A stretch of 64,000 nucleotides of DNA. It comes from Blastomonas sp. SL216 (GTDB taxonomy: Bacteria; Pseudomonadota; Alphaproteobacteria; Sphingomonadales; Sphingomonadaceae). The stretch's first letter is position 1, and every line of letters starts with the position of its first letter. The position numbers and the translations under genes were made by a program. The notes beneath the pieces are model-generated. The model searched no databases and was not told where the DNA came from. It was given only the letters and a program-made list of their open reading frames with translations. Below, piece after piece: positions 1-8,892 of the stretch. Location: assembly GCA_026625625.1 (NCBI GenBank), contig CP113055.1, positions 2,544,501 to 2,608,500 of the forward strand. Reading direction: 5' to 3'.

Positions 1-980
1 GCCAGACCCAGCAGGCACAGGTCATAGTCATAGGCATAAGGGCTGACGAAGAGGCTGGCGGCGCAGGCGAAAGCCGCGAGGCGATGCGGCGACAGCCGGT
101 TGCGCCAGGCGAGCAGCAGCAGGCTGATCGCAGCGCACGCACCGAGCGCCTGTCCCACGAGCGCGGCTCCAGCGGGCAGGCCGAGGCTGAGCGCAAAGGC
201 ATAAAGCGAGGTCATGCGGAACATCGGATAGCGGCCCTCTGCCAGGAACACGCCGGACTCGCCCACGCCGTCGGCAAACGCCGTCCAGATCGCCGGGCCG
301 AAGACCAATGTCGGCACGATCAGCGCTGTCGCCACCACCGCGGCGGCAACCATCATCACCCGCCCGCGCCGCTCGGCCAGGGTGAGCAGCGCGATACCTG
401 CGGCAAGGTGCGGCTTGATCACCATCAGCCCCAGCGGCAGGCCCGCGCCGGGCTTGCGCGCCAGAAACGCAGTGAGGAACCAGCCGGTCAGCGCGCCGGT
501 GAGAAATCCGTTCTGTCCGGTCATCACGCCCAGCGCCAGCACGGGCGCCATCGCCAGCAGCACGCCGGGCAGATGATCGCCCGCAATCCGACGCAGCATC
601 AGCACAAAGCCCGTCAGCGTCAGCCCGGTAAACAGCGCATAGCCCAGCCCCAGCGGCAGCGCGGCCAGCCCCGCGACGAACAGGGTGAAGGGTGGCGGAT
701 AGGTCCAGGGCATGAACGCCGTGGTGCCCGTCATCCGCTGCTGCGCGGCCTCCATCGTCGCCATGCGATAGGCGTCACCCGCATGGCCTTCCAGCGCCAG
801 GCTGCCTGCGACATGAAAGGCATGGAAATCGACGAACACGCCGCCGCCGCTCTGGCTGGCGCGGTGATAGGAGATCGCCGCCAGGGTCAGCAGCATGGCC
901 AGCGCGGTCAGCACGGCCCTGGTCACCACAGGGCTGGTGGCGAAAATGCAGGGCAGGCGCTGGAACATGCGCGCAAACAT
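1..980 (-). CDS. Glycosyltransferase family 87 (DUF2029) membrane protein, 3' end outside window
   Basis: Polytopic membrane protein, open from an ATG at 980 to the window edge, so the C-terminus is missing. After a short cytoplasmic tail there is a first membrane helix (about residues 15-35), then an extracytoplasmic stretch with the acidic DFHAFHVAG segment typical of GT87-type polyprenyl-phosphate-sugar mannosyltransferases, and then many hydrophobic helices. The motif YPPPFTLF near residue 95 is also common in this family. Likely role is transfer of a sugar from a lipid carrier on the periplasmic face; acceptor unknown. A second in-frame ATG at 968 is possible, and neither start has a strong ribosome site. 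The long frame on the opposite strand is a shadow. Confidence 0.7.
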   Translation of the reverse strand, partial: MFARMFQRLPCIFATSPVVTRAVLTALAMLLTLAAISYHRASQSGGGVFVDFHAFHVAGSLALEGHAGDAYRMATMEAAQQRMTGTTAFMPWTYPPPFTLFVAGLAALPLGLGYALFTGLTLTGFVLMLRRIAGDHLPGVLLAMAPVLALGVMTGQNGFLTGALTGWFLTAFLARKPGAGLPLGLMVIKPHLAAGIALLTLAERRGRVMMVAAAVVATALIVPTLVFGPAIWTAFADGVGESGVFLAEGRYPMFRMTSLYAFALSLGLPAGAALVGQALGACAAISLLLLAWRNRLSPHRLAAFACAASLFVSPYAYDYDLCLLGL

Positions 981-1061
981 GCCGCATCCGCGCTGCGATT
1001 TGGTTAACGCAAGCCTAGCGGATGCAAGCGGCTACTGCCCGCCTTGCAGACAACACGCGCC

Positions 1062-1499
1062 TTACAGATAATATTTGATCTTCACCCGCTGGCTGGTGCC
1101 GCTGCCCTGCGCGACGAACACCACCTGCGAAAAGCGCGGCGGGCCGAAGCTGAAGCTGGGGTTGCGCGAAAAGCCGATGCCTTCCTTGGGAATGCCGGCA
1201 AAAGTATCGAGCTTGTTGTTGCCGTTTTCGTCATGGACGATGGCGAGCGCATATTGCCCGGCGGGCAGGTTGTCGAACCGCGCCATGCCGTCCTTGGCGC
1301 GTGCGGTCAGGCGATAGGCACTCTTGTCCTTGTCGCAATCGGGAAAGCTCTTTTCATTGGCGGTCAGGCACAGCTGCAACAGGCCCTTGGTCGAACGCAA
1401 CTGGTCGACCGTGATCTCCACATTGCTCAGCGGCGCGGCACCCGGCAACAGGCTGAGCGCCATGAAACCGATTGCGCAGGTCGAGAAAAGCTTACCCAT
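1062..1499 (-). CDS. DUF2141 exported protein
   Basis: 145-residue protein with a clear signal peptide (MGKLF, then a hydrophobic stretch ending around PGAAP), so probably periplasmic. The mature part has the DUF2141 pattern: GQYALAIVHDENGNNKLDT followed by GIPKEGIGFSRN and a beta-rich end. The DENGNNKLD segment looks like an EF-hand-like or loop acidic motif and is a family hallmark. Start chosen at 1499 because GGAG sits 7 bases upstream. It lies 14 bases downstream of the hydroxylase gene on the same strand, so the two are probably cotranscribed. DUF2141 proteins often sit near carotenoid genes in this order, but the function is not known. Confidence 0.8.
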   Translation of the reverse strand: MGKLFSTCAIGFMALSLLPGAAPLSNVEITVDQLRSTKGLLQLCLTANEKSFPDCDKDKSAYRLTARAKDGMARFDNLPAGQYALAIVHDENGNNKLDTFAGIPKEGIGFSRNPSFSFGPPRFSQVVFVAQGSGTSQRVKIKYYL

Positions 1500-1513
1500 T
1501 CCCCATCTCCGGA

Positions 1514-2320
1514 TCAGACCGAGCGAGTGGCATCGCCCATCGACGCTGCCTCGCGCGGACGCGACTGTTTTTCCTGAAAGGCCCCCAGCCCTTTGTCCGT
1601 CCCGCATAGCCTGTCCCAGAAGCGGAAATAAAGTCCATAATTGCAAGTGTAGCGCGCATGATGGAGCTGGTGGTGGCTGGCGGTTATCAGCCCCTTGCCT
1701 AACCGGCCCTGAACAAGCCAGCGCGGAAACAGCTCCCAGCCCATATGGTTGGTCACCCCCATCAGCGTCATGGTGAACAGCACCAGACCCAGCATCGCGG
1801 CATGGATGGGGATGAGGAACACCAGCGCCGGGATCACCACCGCGCCGGTCAGCGCCTCGATCGGGTGGAAGCTCATCGCCGCCCAGGCTGTCGGCGGGCG
1901 GCTGTCGTGATGCACCGCATGCGCGATGCGGAACCATTTGGGCACGTGCATCCAGCGGTGCGTCCAGTAGAACCAGGTATCGTGCGCAAACAGATAGAGC
2001 AGCACCGATAGCGGCAGATACCAGAGCGGATAGGCGGCCCAATCGGTATAAATCTGCGTCCAGCCGCGGTTCTGCCAGCCCCAGGCGACGATGCCGGTGG
2101 GGATGCCATAGATCGCCGCGCTGTACAGCGACCAGCGGATCTCCCTGCCGATCTGCGGCTTCAGCCCGGCATAGAGGCCCGGCCGCACCTTTTGCGTCAG
2201 CCAGGCGAACAGCCCGCTGGTGATCAGATACCGCACGCCGACGATCAATGTCATCGCCAGCGCAGACACCAGGATATGCGAGGAACCGAGCATTCCACCG
2301 CTGTAGCGTGCTTGGGCCAC
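1514..2320 (-). CDS. Sterol desaturase / fatty acid hydroxylase superfamily protein
   Basis: 268-residue integral membrane di-iron enzyme. Histidine clusters that bind iron are visible: HDTWFYWTHR with the following WMH (about residues 113-125), HAVHHD (about 134-139) and HHQLHH (about 217-222). Several hydrophobic segments lie before and between them. The superfamily includes carotenoid hydroxylases (CrtZ) and desaturases, but this protein is longer than CrtZ and is of the sterol-desaturase type. It is divergent from crtY across a 121-base gap, so oxidation of a carotenoid ring is a reasonable guess; a lipid substrate is equally open. An alternative start is the ATG at 2290. Confidence 0.75.
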   Translation of the reverse strand: MAQARYSGGMLGSSHILVSALAMTLIVGVRYLITSGLFAWLTQKVRPGLYAGLKPQIGREIRWSLYSAAIYGIPTGIVAWGWQNRGWTQIYTDWAAYPLWYLPLSVLLYLFAHDTWFYWTHRWMHVPKWFRIAHAVHHDSRPPTAWAAMSFHPIEALTGAVVIPALVFLIPIHAAMLGLVLFTMTLMGVTNHMGWELFPRWLVQGRLGKGLITASHHQLHHARYTCNYGLYFRFWDRLCGTDKGLGAFQEKQSRPREAASMGDATRSV

Positions 2321-2441
2321 GCTGCAAAGCGCCGCTTCCGCCCGTCCATCGCACCGCCCGCTGCGGCAGATTGGGTTTGTCGTGATTTCCGAGCCGTGAA
2401 ATGTTCCATTTCGCTCGAAATCACTCTAGGGCGGTAGGAAC
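2321..2441. promoter_or_regulatory. Divergent promoter region between hydroxylase and crtY, with overlapping palindromes
   Basis: The gap between the two divergent starts is AT-richer than its surroundings. It holds ATTTCG-CT-CGAAAT at 2408-2421 (perfect 6-bp arms) and an inverted pair GTGATTTC (2382-2389) / GAAATCAC (2417-2424); a further GTGAAATG lies between them. Repeated GAAAT half-sites around a shared promoter suggest a dimeric regulator. No regulator family can be named from this alone. Confidence 0.45.
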
Positions 2442-3617
2442 ATGAAATCCCCGCGCAATATTTCCAGCAAGACGCTCAAGTGCGATGTCGCGATTCTCGG
2501 CGGTGGCCTGGCCGGCGGTCTGATCGCGCTCGCGCTGCGCCGCAAGCGGCCCGAACTCGACGTGCTGCTGATCGAGGAAAGCGCGACGCTGGGCGGCAAC
2601 CATATCTGGTCGTTCTTCGGACCCGATGTCGCAGGCGAGCACCGCTGGCTCGTCGCGCCGCTCGTCTGCCATGGCTGGCGCGGTTATGATGTAAAATTCC
2701 CGGGGCACGAGCGCGGCCTTGAGGAAAGCTATTATTCGATCCTGTCCGACCGGTTCGACGCCTATCTGCGCGAGGCCTTGCCCGCGCATCATATCGTCAC
2801 CGGCGTGCGCGCACTGGCGGCGAGCCAGACCAATGTGGTGCTGGAAAATGGCGCCCGGATCGAGGCTGGGGGCGTGATCGACGCGCGCGGCGGCGGCAAT
2901 GTGCGCCATCTGCGCTGCGGCTGGCAGAAGTTCATGGGGCAGATGCTGCACCTCAGCGAACCGCACGGCCTGACCCGGCCGATCGTGATGGACGCGACGG
3001 TCGAGCAGATGGACGGCTATCGCTTCGTCTATTGCCTGCCGGTGAGCCCGATGGAGATCTTCGTCGAGGACACCTATTACAGCGACACCTCGGACCTCGA
3101 CACCCAGGCGCTGTCTGCGCGGATCAGCGCCTATGCCGAGGCCAAGGGCTGGCAGGTCGAGCGGGTGAGCCGCACCGAAACCGGCGCGCTGCCGGTGGTC
3201 TATGGCGGAGATTTCGGCGGCTATTGGCAATCGACCGGCGGCGATGTCGCCAAGGCGGGCACGCGCGCCGCACTCTTCCACGGCCTGACCGGATATTCGC
3301 TGCCCGATGCGGTGCGCCTGGCTGCGCATATTGCCGAAATGCCAGATCTGTCGGGCGCGGCGCTGGCCGAGATGAGCCGCAAGACCAGCCTGGACCATTG
3401 GCAGGCGGACGGCTTCTACCGGATGCTCACCAAGATGCTGTTCAAGGCTGCCGGGCCCGAAGAGCGGTACCGTGTGCTCGAACGCTTCTATACCCTGCCC
3501 GATGGACTGATTGCCCGTTTCTATTCCGGCAAATCGACGCTGATGGACAAGGCCCGCGTCCTGGCCGGCCGTCCCCCGGTGCCGATCTGGCGCGCGATCC
3601 GGGGATTGCTGAGCTAA
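2442..3617 (+). CDS. crtY: Lycopene beta-cyclase
   Basis: 391-residue flavoprotein that cyclises the ends of lycopene to give beta-carotene. The dinucleotide-binding motif GGGLAGG is at residues 20-26 after a beta strand, and the family signature NHIWSFF is at residues 53-59. The middle carries VYCLPVSPMEIFVEDTYY, and the C-terminus has the YGGDFGGYW segment (about 250) typical of CrtY-type cyclases. Length fits the family. The start at 2442 is preceded by GGTAGGAAC. Other carotenoid genes are not beside it, so the pathway is split in this genome. Confidence 0.92.
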   Translation: MKSPRNISSKTLKCDVAILGGGLAGGLIALALRRKRPELDVLLIEESATLGGNHIWSFFGPDVAGEHRWLVAPLVCHGWRGYDVKFPGHERGLEESYYSILSDRFDAYLREALPAHHIVTGVRALAASQTNVVLENGARIEAGGVIDARGGGNVRHLRCGWQKFMGQMLHLSEPHGLTRPIVMDATVEQMDGYRFVYCLPVSPMEIFVEDTYYSDTSDLDTQALSARISAYAEAKGWQVERVSRTETGALPVVYGGDFGGYWQSTGGDVAKAGTRAALFHGLTGYSLPDAVRLAAHIAEMPDLSGAALAEMSRKTSLDHWQADGFYRMLTKMLFKAAGPEERYRVLERFYTLPDGLIARFYSGKSTLMDKARVLAGRPPVPIWRAIRGLLS

Positions 3618-3683
3618 GCCCCGCTGCCGGTGCATCCGAAACCGATGCATGTGACGCAGCGGAACCGACCGACCGGCGGGGCC
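3618..3683 (+). terminator. Nested hairpin after crtY
   Basis: Immediately after the crtY stop the sequence can fold: GCCCCGC (3618-3624) pairs with GCGGGGC (3676-3682), GCTGC (3623-3627) with GCAGC (3656-3660), and TGCATC (3631-3636) with GATGCA (3644-3649). There is no T-run behind it, so it is not a textbook intrinsic terminator. It may stop or stabilise the crtY transcript, or insulate it from the tRNA gene that follows on the other strand. Confidence 0.3.
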
Positions 3684-3722
3684 GCACCGGCGATCATGTT
3701 TCCGCAACACTGACAGGGAAAT

Positions 3723-3796
3723 TGGAGGCCCGAGCCGGAATCGAACCGGCGTGCAAGGATTTGCAGTCCTCTGCGTCACCACTCCGCCATCGGGCC
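3723..3796 (-). tRNA. tRNA-Cys (anticodon GCA)
   Basis: On the minus strand the 7-bp acceptor GGCCCGA pairs with TCGGGCC, the discriminator is U (as expected for Cys), and the 3' CCA is encoded (3723-3725). The anticodon loop contains CTGCAAA, giving GCA, and the T arm carries GGTTCGATTCC. 74 bases with CCA, all arms formed. Confidence 0.96.
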
Positions 3797-4060
3797 ACCG
3801 GTGGGGAAGGAGGGCGCATTGTGCCGGATCGGGTGGAAAGTCAAGATGCAAGAATGACATCCCGGCTCAGTTGTCATCTCCGCCCGGTGAATGATGCTGC
3901 CATATTGACGCAAATGCTGTATTGCCATGATAATACAGCCGTGCCATAACCTGCCATGCAGTGATGTCGATTGCATTTTGCAACCGGAGAGCTATCAAAG
4001 CGGGGCGTGATGTTCCGTTAGGGCTTGCATCGCTGTCCGCATATTCTAGGGCGCTTGGAC
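3797..4060 (+). promoter_or_regulatory. Upstream region of pcm with an 8-bp-arm inverted repeat
   Basis: 264 bases without a convincing gene, visibly less GC-rich than the flanks. It carries GCTGTATT (3916-3923) and AATACAGC (3932-3939), perfect 8-bp arms separated by 8 bases. The half-site CTGTATT is the same as in the palindrome at 18866-18879 next to the LacI-type regulator, with different spacing. It should also hold promoters for pcm (plus) and tRNA-Cys (minus), but no clear -35/-10 pair stands out. Confidence 0.35.
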
Positions 4061-4732
4061 ATGACCGATACACAGACTCTTGCTCCGACCGATTTCGCCG
4101 CTGCCCGCAGGCACATGATCGAAAGCCAGCTGCGTCCCAGCGATGTCAGCGACCCCGTGGTGATTGCCGCCATGGCCGTGACCGCACGCGAGGATTTTGT
4201 CCCCGCCAGTCATCGTGCCCTTGCCTATATCGATCGCGCGGTATCGCTGGGCGGTGGACGCGTGCTCAACCCGGCGCTGTCGACCGGCCTGCTGCTGACC
4301 CGCGCCGAATTGTCCAGCGACGACAAGGTGCTGCTGATCGGATCGGGCACCGGCTATATGGCCAGCTTGCTCGCCGGAGTGGTGGCGCATGTGGTCGCCA
4401 TCGAACAGGATCGTGCCTTGGTCGAACAGGCCAAAGCTCAGCTTGACGGCCTCGCCAATGTCGAAACCGTCGAATCGGCGCTGGCGGAAGGCCATGCTGC
4501 GCGCGCGCCCTACAGCCTCATCATCATCGATGGAGCGGTGGAGCAGGTGCCCGAAGGCATCGTGGCGCAGCTGGCCGATGGCGGACGGCTGCTGACCGGC
4601 TTGGACGAGGCAGGCGTCTCGCGGCTCGCCATCGGACGCCGCCAGGGTGGCGCGTTCGCGCTGGTGCCCTTTGCCGATACCGACATCGCACCGCTTGCGG
4701 CCTTTGCCCGGCCAAAAAGCTATACCTTCTGA
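4061..4732 (+). CDS. pcm: Protein-L-isoaspartate O-methyltransferase family protein
   Basis: 223-residue cytosolic SAM-dependent methyltransferase of the PCMT family, which repairs isoaspartyl damage in proteins. The N-terminal part has the family pattern RRHMIESQLRPSDVSDPVV and REDFVP. The SAM motif is VLLIGSGTGYMA (about residues 97-108), followed by an acidic VAIEQD and then IIIDGAVEQVP. The start at 4061 (MTDTQTL) is preferred over one 36 bases upstream because family alignments begin near it. It is followed 52 bases later by tolC, an order common in sphingomonads; the two may be cotranscribed. Confidence 0.85.
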   Translation: MTDTQTLAPTDFAAARRHMIESQLRPSDVSDPVVIAAMAVTAREDFVPASHRALAYIDRAVSLGGGRVLNPALSTGLLLTRAELSSDDKVLLIGSGTGYMASLLAGVVAHVVAIEQDRALVEQAKAQLDGLANVETVESALAEGHAARAPYSLIIIDGAVEQVPEGIVAQLADGGRLLTGLDEAGVSRLAIGRRQGGAFALVPFADTDIAPLAAFARPKSYTF

Positions 4733-4784
4733 AGCAGGGACCACGGCTGTGGCACCGGCGGTGGACGACAAGAGAACCGGATTG

Positions 4785-6239
4785 ATGAAGACTTCGCTTT
4801 GGATGGCCGGTTGTGGTGCGGCGCTGGTACTGGGGAGCACACCGCTGCACGCAGAAACGCTGCGTGACGCGCTGATTGCCGCATATCAGACCAACCCCAC
4901 GCTCAACGCCGCGCGCGCGCAGCAGCGCGCAACCGATGAAGGCGTGCCGATCGCGCTGGCCGATGGCCGGCCCAACTCGCAGGTCCAGGCGCAATATTCG
5001 GAAAACTTCCTCAACCCGGCCAACGCGTTCACCGCGCCCGACCGCTCGGTCAGCGGCACCGTCAGCCTCAACGTGCCAGTCTATTCCGGCGGCAGCGTGC
5101 GCAACGCGATCAAGGCCTCCAAGACCCGGGTCGAGGCTGGCCAGGCCGATCTGCGCGGCACCGAAGCCACCGTGTTCAGCAACGTCGTCGCCGCCTATAT
5201 GGACGTGATCCGCGACGAGGCGATCGTCGGCCTTCAGCGCCAGAATGTCGAGGTGCTCGACGTCAACCTGCAGGCATCGTCAGACCGGTTCGAGATCGGC
5301 GACCTGACGCGTACCGACGTTGCCCAGTCCGAAGCGCGGCTGGCCATCGCGCGGACCGACCTGCAGACCGCCGAAGCGAACCTGATCCGCAGCAAGGAAA
5401 CCTATATCCAGCTGGTCGGCCAGGCACCGGGAGATCTGGAACCGCCGCCGCCCCTGCCCAATCTGCCCGCTGCACCCGATGTCGCGGTGGCGACCGCGCT
5501 GGACAGCAACCCCGATCTGGAAGCCGCGCGCGAGCGCGTGAAGGCAGCGAATTTCGACGTGAAATCGGCGCGCGGCACCCGCATGCCGCAGGTCAGCCTG
5601 TTCAGCCAGGGCAACTACCAGAACTTCCTGGGCACGCTGGGAAGCGCGCTCATTCAGGGCAATTTCGTGCAGCAGCAGTCGAGCGCCGCAGCCGGCGTGC
5701 AGCTGACCGTTCCCGTCTATCAGGGCGGCCGTCCGGGGGCACAAATCCGCCGGGCTCAGGCTGTGTCGGGTCAGGCGATGGAACAGGAAATCGCGGTCGA
5801 GCGCAGCATCATCGCGCAGGTCCGCGCCGCCTATGCCAGCTTCAACGCCTCGATGCAGGTGATCGATTCGTCGCAAAAGGCGGTGGAGGCGAACACGCTG
5901 GCACTGGAGGGCGTGCGCGCCGAGAACAGCGTCGGCAACCGCACCATCCTCGACATTCTGGATGCCGAGCGCGAATTGCTGAATGCGCAGGTGCAGCTCG
6001 TCACCGCGCGCCGCAACGCCTATGTCGCGGGCTTCACCCTGCTCGCCGCGATGGGCCGGGCAGAGGCACGCGATCTGGGGCTGGACGGCGGCATGCTCTA
6101 TGATCCGGAGATCAACTACGAGCGCGTGCGCGACAAGATCAACGATTTCGATTCGGACAAGGACCCGGTCGTCCAATCGACGCGCACCGTTGACAGCCCG
6201 GCGCAAAATGCCGCACTGATCGGGCCGCCCAACCAGTAA
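4785..6239 (+). CDS. tolC: TolC family outer membrane channel protein
   Basis: 484-residue outer membrane efflux protein, the exit duct of tripartite efflux pumps and type I secretion. The start at 4785 gives a signal peptide (MKTSLWMAGCGAALVLGS, cleaved near LHA) and then ETLRDALIAAYQTNPTLNAA, the standard start of the first helix. Two repeated OEP halves follow, with the paired motifs VPVYSGGSVRN (about 95) and VPVYQGGRPGAQIRRAQ (about 310), and the end of the second half carries NRTILDILDAERELLNAQ. Length is normal. No periplasmic adaptor or inner membrane pump is adjacent, so it probably serves several systems. Confidence 0.92.
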   Translation: MKTSLWMAGCGAALVLGSTPLHAETLRDALIAAYQTNPTLNAARAQQRATDEGVPIALADGRPNSQVQAQYSENFLNPANAFTAPDRSVSGTVSLNVPVYSGGSVRNAIKASKTRVEAGQADLRGTEATVFSNVVAAYMDVIRDEAIVGLQRQNVEVLDVNLQASSDRFEIGDLTRTDVAQSEARLAIARTDLQTAEANLIRSKETYIQLVGQAPGDLEPPPPLPNLPAAPDVAVATALDSNPDLEAARERVKAANFDVKSARGTRMPQVSLFSQGNYQNFLGTLGSALIQGNFVQQQSSAAAGVQLTVPVYQGGRPGAQIRRAQAVSGQAMEQEIAVERSIIAQVRAAYASFNASMQVIDSSQKAVEANTLALEGVRAENSVGNRTILDILDAERELLNAQVQLVTARRNAYVAGFTLLAAMGRAEARDLGLDGGMLYDPEINYERVRDKINDFDSDKDPVVQSTRTVDSPAQNAALIGPPNQ

Positions 6240-6277
6240 GCTGGATCAGGGCCGAATCGGATCAGGGGCGCAAGGAC

Positions 6278-6712
6278 ATGACACGCGACATTGGCGAGCC
6301 AAGCCTTGAGGAAATTCTCGCCTCGATCAAGAAAGTGATCGCCGAAGACGGCCGTCGCCCGCGCCGCGCAGCGCCGCAGCGTCCCGCACCCGCCCGGCAG
6401 AGCGCGCCGGTGGACGACATTCTGGAACTGACCGACAGCGTCGAGCCGGACCCTGTCGCCGAGCCCGAAGAGAGCCCGCTGATCAGCCGCGCCGGTGAAC
6501 AGTCGATGCGCGAATCGCTGGCAGTGCTGGCCACGCTGACCGAACCCGGCGTCAGCCCGCAGATCGTGCGGTCGGGTGAAACCTCGCTGGAGGGCATGGT
6601 GCGCGAGATGCTGCGCCCGATGCTGTCCGACTGGCTGGACAAGAACCTGCCCCCCATTGTCGAGGCGATGGTGGCCAAGGAAATCGGGCGGATCACCGGC
6701 CGCAAGGGCTGA
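6278..6712 (+). CDS. popZ: PopZ-family (DUF2497) polar organising protein
   Basis: 144-residue protein with the three-part layout of PopZ: a conserved N-terminal helix (EPSLEEILASIKKVIAED, residues 6-23) that in Caulobacter binds client proteins, an acidic and proline-rich low-complexity middle (residues 26-70), and a C-terminal helical oligomerisation region (LEGMVREMLRPMLSDWLD to the end). PopZ forms a polar matrix that anchors the chromosome origin and signalling proteins. It lies 38 bases after tolC and 55 before the peptidase gene, the usual sphingomonad arrangement. Shorter than Caulobacter PopZ, as is normal for DUF2497 members outside Caulobacterales. Confidence 0.8.
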   Translation: MTRDIGEPSLEEILASIKKVIAEDGRRPRRAAPQRPAPARQSAPVDDILELTDSVEPDPVAEPEESPLISRAGEQSMRESLAVLATLTEPGVSPQIVRSGETSLEGMVREMLRPMLSDWLDKNLPPIVEAMVAKEIGRITGRKG

Positions 6713-6767
6713 TCGCCTGTCGCCAGGGGCTTTGCGCCCGGCATGTCAGGTGGTAACGCCTGCAACC

Positions 6768-8843
6768 ATGAAGAAGCCGCTTTTCGCCGCGCTGCTCGCC
6801 AGCGCCCTGTCGCCCCTGTTCCTTGCAGCCCCTGCCCTCGCCCGGCCGATGACCGAGACGGACCTTGCGACCTTCAATCGCCTGGGCGCGCCGGCCGCAT
6901 CGCCCGATGGCAAATGGGTCGCCTATCAGCTGACCAGCACCGATCTGGCGGCGAACAAGCGCAGCACCGGCCTGTATCTGCTCGATATTGCCAGCAAGAA
7001 TGCCCAGCCGATTTCGGTTGCCGATTCGCCGGGCCATAACGAAAGCGCGCCGGTCTTCGCGCGTGATGGCAAGCACCTGTTCTTCCTCTCCAACCGCACG
7101 GGCACCACTCAGGTCTGGCGCGTCGCGCTGCCCGGCGGTGAGCCGGTGCAGGTGACGATGGCGGCGGTCGACATCAGCGGCTTCAGCCTCTCTCCCGATG
7201 GCAACCAGATCGCGGTCTGGGCGGATGTGGCCGAAGGATACTCGGTCGATGCGTGCGATGCCAAGGCAAAGCCGCAGGGCACCGGCCGCGAATATGACCG
7301 GCTGTTCGTGCGCCACTGGGACAGCTGGCGCGAGCCGGGCACCTATTCCCGAATCTATGCCTATGCGCTCGGCACCGACGGCAAGGTGGCAGGACCTGCC
7401 CGCGCGATCAGCGGCTCGATCGAGGGCGATGCTCCCAGCAAGCCGTTCGGCGGCGGCGAGGAAATCGCCTGGGCCGCCGACAGCAGCGCGATCGCCTTTG
7501 CCATCCGCAAGTCCGATGGCGACGAGCCACGCTCGACCAATCTCGACATCGTCTGGCAGCCCCTGGCCGAGGGCGCTGCGGCGATGAACCTGACCGAAGC
7601 GAACCAGGCGACCGATTCGCTGCCCGCCGCTTCGCCCGATGGCCGCTGGCTGGCCTGGGCCGCGATGGCACGCCCGGGCTATGAGGCCGACCGGATGGTC
7701 GTGCACCTGCGCGACATGAAGACCGGCAAGGTCACGAAGCTGACCGAAGCCTGGGACCGATCGGCAGGCTCGCTGGCCTGGGCGGCGGACTCCCGGAGCC
7801 TGCTGGTGACGGCGCAGGACCTGCTTGAGCATCCGGCATTCCGCATCGACGTGCCCAGCGGCAAGGTCACAAGGCTGACCGAACGCGGCAATATCGGCAA
7901 TGTCGTCCCGCTGGCGAGCGGCGGTTTCCTCTACACGGTGAACTCGGTCGCCGCGCCCGACGATCTGGTGCTGATGGACAAGAGCGGCCAGACCCGCCGC
8001 CTGACCAATGTCAACGCCGACAAGCTCGCCGCGCTCGATCCGGTGCAGTACGAACAGTTCAGCTTCAAGGGCGCGAATGGCGACCTCGTATACGGCCAGA
8101 TCGTCAAGCCGCAGGGTGGGGGGATTGGCGCAAGGGGGGGCAAGCTGCCAGTCGCGCTGCTGGTGCATGGCGGGCCGCAGGGCAGCTTCTACAACGCATG
8201 GTCCTATCGCTGGAACCCGGCGGTGATGGCCTCGCAGGGCTATGCCGCGGTCACCATCGATTTCCACGGATCGACCGGATACGGCCAGGCCTTTACCGAC
8301 AGCATCAACCGCGACTGGGGCGGCAAGCCGCTCGAGGACCTCAAGCTCGGCATGGCCGCGCTGCCCGGCATCGACGCCTCGCTCGACACGCCCAATGCCT
8401 GCGCGCTGGGCGGCAGCTATGGCGGCTATATGATGAACTGGATCGCGGGCCAGTGGCCCGACGGCTTCAAGTGCCTGGTCACGCATGCCGGCGTGTTCGA
8501 CCTGCGCGCGATGGCATTCGAGACCGAGGAGCTGTGGTTCGACGAATGGGACCATGGCGGCCCCTGGTGGCAGCGCACCGACGCGGAAAAGTGGAACCCG
8601 GTCAATTACGTGACCCGCTGGAAGACGCCCACTCTGGTCATCCATGGCGAGAAGGACTTCCGCATCCCCTATTCGCAATCGCTCGCCGCGTTCACCGCGC
8701 TGCAGCGTCAGGGGATCGAATCGAAGCTGCTGATCTTCCCGGACGAGAACCACTGGGTGCTGAAAGCACAGAACAGCGTGCAATGGCACCGCAACGTGTT
8801 CGACTGGCTGGCCAGGCATCTCAAGGCCCGCGAGGTGAAATAA
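6768..8843 (+). CDS. S9 family prolyl oligopeptidase (dipeptidyl/acylaminoacyl peptidase type)
   Basis: 691-residue exported serine peptidase. The start at 6768 gives a signal peptide ending in ALA-RP and follows AGGTGG. Residues about 40-430 form a WD40-like beta-propeller with repeated SPDG motifs. The C-terminal alpha/beta hydrolase domain has the nucleophile motif GGSYGGYMM (Ser near 550), Asp in [12 protein letters not shown] (near 629) and His in DENHWVLK (near 661), so the catalytic triad is complete. It cleaves short peptides, probably in the periplasm. It sits between the PopZ-like gene and valS on the same strand. Confidence 0.9.
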   Translation: MKKPLFAALLASALSPLFLAAPALARPMTETDLATFNRLGAPAASPDGKWVAYQLTSTDLAANKRSTGLYLLDIASKNAQPISVADSPGHNESAPVFARDGKHLFFLSNRTGTTQVWRVALPGGEPVQVTMAAVDISGFSLSPDGNQIAVWADVAEGYSVDACDAKAKPQGTGREYDRLFVRHWDSWREPGTYSRIYAYALGTDGKVAGPARAISGSIEGDAPSKPFGGGEEIAWAADSSAIAFAIRKSDGDEPRSTNLDIVWQPLAEGAAAMNLTEANQATDSLPAASPDGRWLAWAAMARPGYEADRMVVHLRDMKTGKVTKLTEAWDRSAGSLAWAADSRSLLVTAQDLLEHPAFRIDVPSGKVTRLTERGNIGNVVPLASGGFLYTVNSVAAPDDLVLMDKSGQTRRLTNVNADKLAALDPVQYEQFSFKGANGDLVYGQIVKPQGGGIGARGGKLPVALLVHGGPQGSFYNAWSYRWNPAVMASQGYAAVTIDFHGSTGYGQAFTDSINRDWGGKPLEDLKLGMAALPGIDASLDTPNACALGGSYGGYMMNWIAGQWPDGFKCLVTHAGVFDLRAMAFETEELWFDEWDHGGPWWQRTDAEKWNPVNYVTRWKTPTLVIHGEKDFRIPYSQSLAAFTALQRQGIESKLLIFPDENHWVLKAQNSVQWHRNVFDWLARHLKAREVK

Positions 8844-8892
8844 GCGCGTCCGGGCTTGGCTTGATGCGGCAAATGCCGCTAATGGCCTGCCC

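Noticed and set aside
84-1007. Long plus-strand open frame opposite the glycosyltransferase gene
   Set aside because: Rich in Arg, Gln and His with no hydrophobic pattern; the minus-strand frame gives a coherent membrane protein. Shadow caused by high GC at third positions.
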